Source of the DNA: Candidatus Roizmanbacteria bacterium | GTDB lineage: Bacteria; Patescibacteriota; Microgenomatia; UBA1406; GWC2-37-13 | Reading direction: 5' to 3' | Length of the DNA stretch: 12,721 nt | Assembly: GCA_013334845.1 (NCBI GenBank) | Contig: JAAXWV010000016.1 | Span: forward strand, 1-12,721 | Part shown: positions 5,562 through 12,071 of the stretch, in pieces | Numbering within the stretch: the stretch's first letter is position 1 | How the letters are laid out: the number at the start of each line of letters is the position of its first letter | The notes under the pieces: generated by a model | Seen by the model: the letters and a program-made list of their open reading frames with translations, nothing else | The model's database searches: none | Told to the model about the DNA's origin: nothing | Translations under genes and position numbers: made by a program

Positions 5562-5876
5562 ATGTTTAATTTGCCAAGAGTAAAAAAATCGTTGATTGGC
5601 TTAGCGTGTGCGAAGCGCATTAAAAAGGTTGTTGCAAGCGTGATCATTTCAGCAGGACTAGTCCTAGCCTGTATTACCCAGCCTACAAACGTTAGCGCGA
5701 CAGTTTCCAATATAGATAACCTCACAGTAAGATCACAATACACGCAAACCGGAGCACTATTACTCACCTCCCAAAATGATGAGGTTGGTAAATGTTCTTG
5801 GCATCAATCACATGTTTCGCACGCTTCTCACGCTTCTCATGAATCGCACGTATCTCATTATTCAAGCAGATATTAA
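5562..5876 (+). CDS. hxsA: His-Xaa-Ser repeat precursor peptide, HxsA-type
   Basis: The protein has 104 residues; the ATG at 5562 follows AAGGGGG (5551-5557). A signal sequence covers about 20-46, with basic KRIKK, a hydrophobic core and either a signal peptidase I site after VSA (46) or a lipobox-like VLAC with Cys37. After a short linker containing ALLLTSQND, residues 81-101 are seven uninterrupted His-X-Ser triplets (X = Q, V, A, A, E, V, Y), followed by a short SRY tail. This repeat defines the HXS peptide-modification systems, in which the triplets are the presumed target of two radical SAM enzymes. All three partner genes follow directly. The precursor is short, with no extra domain. 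The modified product would be exported or lipid-anchored. The HXS role is secure from context; which HxsA subfamily it belongs to is not. Confidence 0.9.
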   Translation: MFNLPRVKKSLIGLACAKRIKKVVASVIISAGLVLACITQPTNVSATVSNIDNLTVRSQYTQTGALLLTSQNDEVGKCSWHQSHVSHASHASHESHVSHYSSRY

Positions 5877-6253
5877 TGACTGAAAATTGCAAAATTGAAT
5901 GTTCACTGGATGACCTTGGTAAATATGCTAGTATATCCATAGATACCAAGGTCTTCAGCGAAATATCTGTTATGAAGACTGCTTATTGGTTTACAAATGA
6001 ATATTTTCTTTACCTTTGTCGAGGTACTAATGGCATAGAAACTAATCTATTTGTAGAATTCAGGTTGAAGGAGCCAGCTGAGAACGAACTAATTCGACTT
6101 GAAAATGCGTGTCGCGAGTTTAGTAATCGTCTTATTGATCAAGTAGTTCGCCAATCGGTATTAACCGAAACTTCAGCCTTTCGAGACACTTTGGTGAAAA
6201 AAGCCTTTTTTGAGGGTCGTCTTAGAACTGACTTGGTCAATGCTGAAAAGTAA
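5876..6253 (+). CDS. hxsD: His-Xaa-Ser system protein HxsD
   Basis: The protein has 125 residues. Its ATG (5876-5878) overlaps the last base of the hxsA stop codon, so the two are translationally coupled. The order is strand (ISIDTKVF), helix (SVMKTAYWFTNEYFLYL), strand (LFVEFRLK), then a helix with RLIDQVVRQS at 85-94, which corresponds to the 'LLNDYxLRE'-type signature that defines HxsD, and a final helix with TSAFRDTLVKKAF. HxsD proteins are found only in HXS loci, beside HxsB and HxsC; their biochemical role is not established. A precursor-binding or maturase-partner role is likely by analogy with other radical SAM peptide systems. There is no signal peptide or membrane segment. Confidence 0.85.
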   Translation: MTENCKIECSLDDLGKYASISIDTKVFSEISVMKTAYWFTNEYFLYLCRGTNGIETNLFVEFRLKEPAENELIRLENACREFSNRLIDQVVRQSVLTETSAFRDTLVKKAFFEGRLRTDLVNAEK

Positions 6254-6476
6254 CACTCGCCGACTCGACAATACCTTATACCCCAAAAAAGCGGTTGCCG
6301 AAGCTCGAATGGCATATCGTGATTACTGCGACTTCTTGATTAAGAAGCATGGTAATGACCATGTGACATTAACGATTTCTATCAAGTCCAACTATTCAGA
6401 GCATAGTCGTCAAATAATCCTCGAGTTCTGGAATTACCTTCTTGATACCTCATGTCAAGTCAAAATCGAGGATTAA
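6240..6476 (+). CDS. Small HxsD-like accessory protein
   Basis: The protein has 78 residues with the ATG at 6240; the frame also has TTG at 6234 and 6210, and no start has a clear ribosome site. The gene overlaps the end of hxsD by 14 nt in another frame, and its stop is 3 bp before hxsB. Its layout parallels HxsD: an opening helix (KAVAEARMAYRDYCDFLI), a strand (VTLTISIK), and a helix ending in ILEFWNYLLDTS, compared with the helix, VEFRLK strand and ACREFSNRLIDQ helix of HxsD, without HxsD's last helix. This suggests a shortened relative that may pair with HxsD. The conserved position inside the operon and the in-phase ends support a real gene. I do not know a named family for it; the similarity is my own alignment by eye. 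Confidence 0.7.
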   Translation: MLKSNTRRLDNTLYPKKAVAEARMAYRDYCDFLIKKHGNDHVTLTISIKSNYSEHSRQIILEFWNYLLDTSCQVKIED

Positions 6477-6479
6477 TTT

Positions 6480-7988
6480 ATGGCGATTTTTTTTCCTCTA
6501 GAGAGTTTTCTTCCAGAAACAGGCTATGACCTTTTACCCTTTGATTTTACTCGCCTTGATTCAGGAGAGTATCTACTGATAAATTTGTCTGGTGAATTTT
6601 TGCGGTTAGAAGCAGATATCTTCGAGGCCTTCACAAGGAAAGTTCTTACACCAAATTCCAATCAATATTGGAATCTCAACGCCAAACATTTTCTGAGAGA
6701 TTCTTCGAACAAGGGAACCTCTGAAGAATTACTAGCATCAAAGTATCGTACTAAAAAATCTTTTATTGAGGGTTTTACAAAACTGCACATTTTTGTAACC
6801 TCCATCCGTTGCAATCAATCTTGCCAGTATTGCCAAGTATCGCGTCATAACGAAAGCGATGGCGAAAGTTCGGATATGAGTCTTGAGGTTTTACATAAAT
6901 CTATCGATTTAATGCTTAAAAACCCTTCTCGTAATGTGACGATGGAATTTCAGGGCGGTGAGTCACTGCTTCGGTTCGATCTTGTTAAAGAAGGTGTTTT
7001 ATATACTAAAAGATGCAACGAGGCTATTGGGAAGCATGTCAACTTCGTAATTTGTACAAATCTAACGTTATTGTCAGACGATCATCTGGCGTTTTTCAAA
7101 GAGCACAATGTGCAGATCTCGGCATCATTGGATGGCCCCGCAAAACTACACAATAAAAATCGCCCTATCTCAGGGTCTGATGCTTACTCAACTGTTGTAA
7201 GAAATATCCGTCGCTCACAAGAAGCCCTTGGTAGCGATGCTGTTTCTGCTCTTATGACTACATCGCGAGAGAGTCTCAAATACCCTAAAGAGATAGTTGA
7301 TGAATATCTTTCTCTCGGGCTACGTTCGTTATTTGTTAGAGAACTCAATCCTTACGGCTATGCGCTAAAGACGAAACAGATTATCGGATACTCAATAGAT
7401 GATTTCATTGAGTTCTACAAAAAAATTCTTCCATACATTATACAAGTCAATCGCAACGGAAGTACTTTTGCAGAATCCTATATCACTCTTATTCTTACAA
7501 AGATTTTGACACCATGGCCTGTAGGATTTGTCGACCTGCAATCACCTGCCGGGGCTGGTATGGGAGTAGTAGTTTATAATTATGATGGAGATGTTTACGC
7601 ATCAGATGAATCTCGAATGCTGGCCGAAATGGGTGACACGTCTTTTCGACTTGGTAACGTCTTAGACGACAGTTATGAAGATATTTTCTTCGGAGAAACA
7701 ATGCAAAATATCGCATTGGTTAATTGCAACGAAGCCTTAGCTGGCTGTTCAGATTGTGTTTACCACACTTATTGTGGTGCCGACCCTGTTAGAAATTATG
7801 CAACACAGAAGGATTTTTATGGATATAGACCTGCCAGTGATTTCTGTTACAAAAATTTATCTATTATAAAATATGCTTTTAAATTAATTTCAGCGTCAAA
7901 CCACGACGCTGATCTCTACAGAATAATATGGTCCTGGATCACACGGGGGGATGTAAATCAGATGGACAATAAGAGATACCGCAATTGA
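6480..7988 (+). CDS. hxsB: Radical SAM maturase HxsB
   Basis: The protein has 502 residues; the ATG at 6480 follows GAGGA by 7 nt and lies 3 bp after the preceding stop. An N-terminal region of about 100 residues precedes the radical SAM domain, which opens with VTSIRCNQSCQYC: C111, C115 and C118 form the CX3CX2C [4Fe-4S] site. GGE (FQGGES) and CTN follow as S-adenosylmethionine-contact segments. The C-terminus holds a SPASM-like cysteine set: C416, C423, C426, C432 and C456, in the pattern GCSDCVYHTYCGADP, expected to bind extra iron-sulfur clusters. The enzyme would use a 5'-deoxyadenosyl radical to modify the His-X-Ser triplets of HxsA in the cytoplasm. N-terminal length and neighbours match HxsB. 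The bond it forms is not known from the sequence. Confidence 0.92.
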   Translation: MAIFFPLESFLPETGYDLLPFDFTRLDSGEYLLINLSGEFLRLEADIFEAFTRKVLTPNSNQYWNLNAKHFLRDSSNKGTSEELLASKYRTKKSFIEGFTKLHIFVTSIRCNQSCQYCQVSRHNESDGESSDMSLEVLHKSIDLMLKNPSRNVTMEFQGGESLLRFDLVKEGVLYTKRCNEAIGKHVNFVICTNLTLLSDDHLAFFKEHNVQISASLDGPAKLHNKNRPISGSDAYSTVVRNIRRSQEALGSDAVSALMTTSRESLKYPKEIVDEYLSLGLRSLFVRELNPYGYALKTKQIIGYSIDDFIEFYKKILPYIIQVNRNGSTFAESYITLILTKILTPWPVGFVDLQSPAGAGMGVVVYNYDGDVYASDESRMLAEMGDTSFRLGNVLDDSYEDIFFGETMQNIALVNCNEALAGCSDCVYHTYCGADPVRNYATQKDFYGYRPASDFCYKNLSIIKYAFKLISASNHDADLYRIIWSWITRGDVNQMDNKRYRN

Positions 7989-9133
7989 AGTTACATATAA
8001 AAGCAAAAGCCGTTGGCATTGAAAAGCAAACTATTGCTAGGATCACGAAGACATCTGTTCTTGATAAGCGTGAAGATTATTTCTTACTTGTAGATGACGA
8101 TAGTTCAATTAAAGATTATAGCGGTTATGCAGGGATAATAGCGAAGGATTTTCCGCAGAGTGAACATCCAAATATTCCCTTAGTTTATGGTTTTGACATT
8201 GGAATATTAAAACCAGGACATATAATATCGGTCGATAAAAATGGATTTATTAACGTAGTTTATCGCCCCGAATCTCAAAACAACATAATTTTTGCTACAG
8301 CACGATGTAATAATCACTGCTTGATGTGCTCCCAACCACCAAAAGAATCACATGAATACGGTTTGGTTGAAAACCATTTGCGTTTAATTGATCTCATCAA
8401 CGACGCCCCAGAGACGCTTTGTATCACCGGGGGGGAACCAACTCTTCTTAACGATCAACTTATTGCTGTTCTCAGCAAAGCTTCTATATGCTTGCCTGAG
8501 ACTAATCTTTATATGCTTACAAATGGTCGCCAATTTGCCGATGAAACATACGTAAGGAAAATTGCGGCAATCCCCCATTTAAAACTCCTGTGTGCCATTC
8601 CTGTTTATGCTGATGTGGCTCCAGTCCACGACTATATAGTTCAGGCCAAAGGAGCATTTAGCCAAACTATTAATGGCTTATACAATTTAGCTCGTTATAA
8701 GCTTCCTGTGGAAATTCGAGTTGTGCTTCACAAACAGACCATTCCTCGTCTTCTACCTTTGATGGAGTTTATTTATCGAAACTTACCCTTTGTCAGTCAT
8801 GTGGCTTTGATGGGGTTGGAAAACATGGGGTACACAAAGATCAACAAAGAATTGTTATGGATCGATCCTTTGGATTATTTAGATGAGTTAGAAAAATCTG
8901 TCAGGTATCTCCACTACCGTCAAATGTCAGTATCCATTTTCAATCTCCAGCTTTGTGTTTTAAAACCCTTCCTATATCCGTTTGCCCGAAAAAGCATTTC
9001 TGATTTTAAAAACATATTTTTAGAGGAATGTGAATATTGTTCTGCAAAAGATAATTGTTCTGGATTATTCAAATCTTCTGCTGCCCAGCATAGTCGAGGT
9101 ATTAAGGCATTCAAGGAATCACTTGCAATGTGA
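7985..9133 (+). CDS. hxsC: Radical SAM protein HxsC
   Basis: The protein has 382 residues. It starts at TTG 7985, overlapping the hxsB stop (TTGA); an in-frame TAA at 7970 leaves almost no other start, so the genes are translationally coupled. About 100 N-terminal residues precede the radical SAM core ARCNNHCLMCSQPP, where C108, C112 and C115 form the CX3CX2C site, and ITGGEPTLL and MLTNGR provide the expected S-adenosylmethionine-binding segments. C349, C352 and C358 near the end (ECEYCSAKDNCSG) suggest an extra cluster-binding tail. HxsC is the second radical SAM enzyme of HXS loci and always pairs with HxsB. Whether the two act in sequence or as a complex is not known. It is the last recognisable gene of the operon. 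Confidence 0.92.
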   Translation: MKLHIKAKAVGIEKQTIARITKTSVLDKREDYFLLVDDDSSIKDYSGYAGIIAKDFPQSEHPNIPLVYGFDIGILKPGHIISVDKNGFINVVYRPESQNNIIFATARCNNHCLMCSQPPKESHEYGLVENHLRLIDLINDAPETLCITGGEPTLLNDQLIAVLSKASICLPETNLYMLTNGRQFADETYVRKIAAIPHLKLLCAIPVYADVAPVHDYIVQAKGAFSQTINGLYNLARYKLPVEIRVVLHKQTIPRLLPLMEFIYRNLPFVSHVALMGLENMGYTKINKELLWIDPLDYLDELEKSVRYLHYRQMSVSIFNLQLCVLKPFLYPFARKSISDFKNIFLEECEYCSAKDNCSGLFKSSAAQHSRGIKAFKESLAM

Positions 9134-9675
9134 TTGGGTGCTTTTGTCTACTGATTTTGCTTCACATATTCTAATGGAAAGTGGTGATAATAAAGATCCT
9201 GTCTCCCGTGTTATTTTTTGCCGGAAACCGCTCCATGGTCACCTCACCACTACCACTGTTAACATAGCCCTACCTTGACCACCAAGAACCAAATATTATC
9301 TCTCCTCCCTAATTCTCCTCGGTATCTTTCTAATAAAGCACATCCTGCAATCCTCCAGGGAGTATTGCTCGTTACGAGCAATTCGCATACCTTTCCCTTT
9401 AGGAGGGAAAGGGCAACCCGGGAGTCCCTGTGTTTCTTTCGGAGTATCGAAATTATGCCGGACTACTGGAGAGGGAGGAAGGCAAATGCGGCACAGGGAG
9501 TCGGATAGCCTCTAGCACCGAAGAAGGCGGGTAATGCTGCTGTTCTATTAATACTTGGAGAAGATTTGGCCAATATGCAGCAGGAAATTGCTTTGCTTAG
9601 AAAGAGGTGACAGTGGCCATTGCTGCTCTGTTGTCTAAACCCTGCTTCCTGCTGTGCTAGAATCAGGGTTGGATT
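9134..9675. other. Region after hxsC without a convincing gene
   Basis: Several frames are open but none has a ribosome site and family resemblance together. Two tandem hairpins are clear: TTGCTCG/CGAGCAA (9365-9381, 3-nt loop) and CCTTTCCCT/AGGGAAAGG (9390-9412, 5-nt loop), neither with a T-run. A short frame with an internal TAG follows at 9455-9610. Confidence 0.5.
9455..9610 (+). pseudogene. Possible decayed short ORF with an internal amber codon
   Basis: From ATG 9455 the frame reads MPDYWRGRKANAAQGVG, then TAG at 9506-9508, then continues in the same frame for 33 codons to TGA at 9608. The second part (PLAPKKAGNAAVLLILG, then EDLANMQQEIALLRKR) looks like an amphipathic helix. One point mutation could have split a small gene. 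The evidence is weak, because the ribosome site (GGAG, 11 nt away) is marginal and no family is recognised. Confidence 0.2.
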
Positions 9676-9703
9676 GGCCCCTTGCTGTGCTTGGGGGCCT
9701 TTT
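9676..9703 (+). terminator. Probable intrinsic terminator
   Basis: GGCCCC (9676-9681) pairs with GGGGCC (9694-9699) over a 12-nt loop, followed by TTTT. It lies about 540 bp after hxsC, and no nearer terminator is evident for the HXS operon. It also separates the plus-strand genes from the convergent minus-strand gene ending at 9774. Confidence 0.5.
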
Positions 9704-9773
9704 AAAGGGGAAGATGAAGGGACAGAGTTTTCAGACTGGCCCAAAAAACTTGCAGGGCTTTTGTCTTTTCATT

Positions 9774-10634
9774 TTAGTTGTTATTACAGGGAATTATATT
9801 GTCCAGTTCACCAAAAAAATCGATTGGGCAAATTTTACCAAGCTCGGTAAAACCGGAAGATCTGAAGTTACCGGAAAATTGGACACATTGCCCTTTGGTT
9901 AGATTTGTGGCTTGGTTATAAACTTTCTGACCTTTGTCGGTATCTTGATCGTGAAATGTTAAATTATCTATTTTGATCCTAATATATACATCATCACCAC
10001 CGTGATCAGTACTAATACTAGTTAGGATACCTTGTGCGGATTCCACATGACGAGCTTGCTCTGGATGATAAGCACTCTCAAAATCTCTGAATATTGCACT
10101 CGCTACTATTTCATTTGCTGCTCTCTTGTACTTCAAGCAATATCCAGTTATGTCATCTATCCATGGCATTGAGGAAGCAACTAGAGCTTTCTTTTTTTCT
10201 TGCTGACGCTGCAATTCCGCAGCAGTTTCTTGCTGACGCTGCAATTGCTCAGCAGCGGTTGGGTCATTTTTTGTTAATTCTTGATTGCACTTTGAGGTTA
10301 AAAGTGCGAACAGAAAAGTAAGAAATAAAAAAGCACCAAATATGTGTAAACAGCCTGCCTCTTTATTTCTTTTGATTTTTTTATTTTCTGTTGGCGCACC
10401 ACATTTAGGGCAGAAGGCGGCTTGTTTGCTTATCAAATTGCCACAGTCAGGACATTCAGTAAGTGTTCCGGCAGTCTCAATGGTAGTAGTGACTTGTGGA
10501 GAACAGGCACGTACAAATTGAACGCTTTTGTGACATTCAGGGCAGGTTTTGCTTGAATTTATATAGGATTCTTTCCCTGGGAGAATTGTACCACAATTTG
10601 GGCATTTAATATCAAACCATAGTCCAGTTTCCAA
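9774..10634 (-). CDS. Double zinc-ribbon, single-pass membrane protein of unknown function
   Basis: The protein has 286 residues. It starts at TTG 10634, supported by a perfect GGAGGA (10641-10646) 6 nt upstream; no in-frame ATG lies near. Two zinc ribbons come first: C11/C14 with C31/C34, and C61/C64 with C75/C78. One membrane helix follows (about 96-114, HIFGAFLFLTFLFALL), then a charged Gln/Glu-rich coil at about 126-150 made of near-identical LQRQQE units. The C-terminal domain (about 155-286) contains SIFRDFESAYHPE-like and KGQCVQFSGNF segments; the latter, near the end, resembles an OB-type beta-barrel segment. The ribbons probably lie in the cytoplasm and the C-terminal domain outside. 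It faces the HXS operon tail to tail, so it is independently transcribed. I do not recognise the family. Confidence 0.8.
   Translation of the reverse strand: METGLWFDIKCPNCGTILPGKESYINSSKTCPECHKSVQFVRACSPQVTTTIETAGTLTECPDCGNLISKQAAFCPKCGAPTENKKIKRNKEAGCLHIFGAFLFLTFLFALLTSKCNQELTKNDPTAAEQLQRQQETAAELQRQQEKKKALVASSMPWIDDITGYCLKYKRAANEIVASAIFRDFESAYHPEQARHVESAQGILTSISTDHGGDDVYIRIKIDNLTFHDQDTDKGQKVYNQATNLTKGQCVQFSGNFRSSGFTELGKICPIDFFGELDNIIPCNNN
10197..10256 (-). repeat. 30-bp tandem repeat inside the zinc-ribbon gene
   Basis: A 16-bp block, TGCTGACGCTGCAATT on the plus strand, recurs exactly 30 bp apart (10201-10216 and 10231-10246), with most of the 30-bp unit conserved. It encodes two ten-residue units beginning LQRQQE in the coil after the membrane helix. 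A multiple of three keeps the frame, so copy number could vary without breaking the protein. Confidence 0.8.
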
Positions 10635-10663
10635 TCAATCTCCTCCGCTCAGGTTTTCACTAT

Positions 10664-10669
10664 TTTATA
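10664..10669 (-). promoter_or_regulatory. Likely -10 box of the zinc-ribbon gene
   Basis: On the minus strand TATAAA lies 30 bp upstream of the TTG start, with a GGAGGA ribosome site between. No convincing -35 is found 16-18 bp further upstream (CTGTTT is the nearest), so the promoter may be weak or need an activator. Confidence 0.35.
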
Positions 10670-11259
10670 CACTTTAAAATCATCGAAAACAGTTAACAAA
10701 CTTTCTAGGCGAAGGCATTTTAAATAGCTGAACTTATCCTTTCAATCAACATTTTGCAAAGCTTAATACCATTTGGCAAAATTTCAGGAGAGTTTCAGTT
10801 CTATTGCCAATCTCTAAAAAATTCCTTATTTGCCTTAAGCGCTGGCTTAATACAGCGCAAAGCTCCACCTTTCTCTTATTCCTGCTGTTCTTCCCCTCTT
10901 TTTCTTTATCTACTACCCCCCGGCTAAGGCTATGGCCCTCCGATAGAGCCTAGCGCGAGCGTAATCCCCTACAGGTACAACTACAGTTACGAACGTGAAA
11001 AAATCACGAATGGATCTGGACCGTTTGTAGAGAAATAGCTGAATAATATGGAACTATACACATTCCAGCAAATCCCGACCCACTAAGCCCTGGGTAGCGA
11101 GACAATGCCAACCAGATACACAGATGAAATTCCGAAGTCATTAGCTGCAACGATTGTTTGGGATTGCAAATTTTCGCGATAGCACATAACTTAAAAAATC
11201 GGTTCATTTTGAGAGAAAAAGGCAGAACCTGATCCATAGACATATTCAAAGGCTCCCTG
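10670..11259. other. Gene-free divergent region with palindrome copy C
   Basis: No gene is supported. A minus-strand frame at 11004-11249 lacks a ribosome site and overlaps the palindromic block. Visible structure includes a GCGCTG/CAGCGC hairpin (10839-10858), a pyrimidine-rich run near 10860-10920 and the third 37-bp block. The region would have to hold promoters for the divergent genes at 10634 and 11260, but I find no strong one for the latter. Confidence 0.55.
10983..11019 (+). repeat. Palindromic block, copy C (core CGTGAA-AAA-ATCACG)
   Basis: The core at 10994-11008 has the same 15-bp length with one arm mismatch. It is preceded by ACAGTTACGAA and followed by AATGGATCTGG, both matching copies A and B. 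Orientation is the same. It lies 240 bp before the 258-residue gene. Confidence 0.75.
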
Positions 11260-12036
11260 ATGCAAAATCGTTATGCTGGAGATGTTGGTGATTTTGGCAA
11301 GTTTGCACTACTGAGAGCTTTATTTCGTGCTCCACAGTACAAAATCGGCGTTAATTGGTATCTGTTTCCTGATGAATCGCACAATGCTGACGGAAAACAC
11401 ACTACTTATTTGAATGATTTCGAATATTTGAATTGTGATAGCCATTTATGCGAGCTACTGTCAAGTGTCGCTTCTGGTAATCGAACTGTTGCCGGTCTAG
11501 AGTCTTTGAATTTACTTCCATCAAACACGGTCTATTTTTCAGAAGTATTAAATTTTCACATCCGATACCCTGCCCAGAACAAAGGGGATAGAGTGAAAAG
11601 AGAGTTAGAGCGCAAAGCATGGCTGCAGAACGCCAAAAGCACCTTGGCTGGTTGCAATGTGGTCTTCCTCGATCCTGACAATGGTTTAGAAGTTTCTTCT
11701 TGTGCTAAATTAAGCCAGAAAAAAGCGGGGAAGTATATCTATTACCATGAAATCAAGGTGTTGAGTGAAGGAAAAGATACTTGTATAGTTTATCATCATC
11801 TTAATCGCCACAAAAATCATGGATCTCATATGAATCAAATTCAGCATCGTACAAGTGAATTGAGGGAGATCATCAATCCGACAGGTAAAATATTCGCCTT
11901 ACGTTTCAAGCCTTACAGTCCGCGTGCATACTTCATATTAACGAATTCGAGCCTAGAAGTTGCCATAGAAGAAGAGATTGATGGCTTCATGAAAAGTGAA
12001 TACGGAAAACACTGGGATACTTACCACGAAGGCTGA
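11260..12036 (+). CDS. Uncharacterised 258-residue protein, possible methyltransferase-like fold
   Basis: The ATG at 11260 follows AAAGG (11248-11252) by 7 nt. The N-terminus, QNRYAGDVGDFGKFALLRAL, belongs to a widespread uncharacterised bacterial family that starts with 'NRYxGDxGDFGKYxLL'. Other family landmarks are VNWYLFPDE (32-39), VVFLDPDNGLE (134-144) and a late YHHLNRH segment. The acidic DPDNG after a hydrophobic strand recalls the DPPY-type motif of Rossmann methyltransferases such as RlmJ, and the N-terminal motif recalls that enzyme's 'HAGNHADVLKH'; this is my inference, not an established function. There is no signal or membrane segment. The next gene starts 35 bp later on the same strand, so the two probably act together, perhaps in defence. 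Confidence 0.8.
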   Translation: MQNRYAGDVGDFGKFALLRALFRAPQYKIGVNWYLFPDESHNADGKHTTYLNDFEYLNCDSHLCELLSSVASGNRTVAGLESLNLLPSNTVYFSEVLNFHIRYPAQNKGDRVKRELERKAWLQNAKSTLAGCNVVFLDPDNGLEVSSCAKLSQKKAGKYIYYHEIKVLSEGKDTCIVYHHLNRHKNHGSHMNQIQHRTSELREIINPTGKIFALRFKPYSPRAYFILTNSSLEVAIEEEIDGFMKSEYGKHWDTYHEG

Positions 12037-12071
12037 ATTGATTTTCAATGACCTTTATATAAAAAGAAACC

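Noticed and set aside
5537..5569. Ten-codon leader ORF just before hxsA
   Set aside because: It has no ribosome site and no run of regulatory codons, so it is probably chance.
5837..5860. Short clustered repeats in the hxsA 3' end as a CRISPR or tandem DNA repeat
   Set aside because: The periodicity comes from the His-X-Ser codons and codes for protein; there are no spacers.
9030..9278. Plus-strand open frame overlapping the end of hxsC
   Set aside because: The first part lies in another frame of hxsC, no ribosome site is seen, and the rest matches nothing I recognise.
9463..9744. Minus-strand open frame of 93 codons
   Set aside because: Low-complexity product, no ribosome site, and it runs through the terminator at 9676-9703.
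11004..11249. Minus-strand open frame of 81 codons
   Set aside because: It overlaps palindrome copy C, has no ribosome site and no family resemblance.
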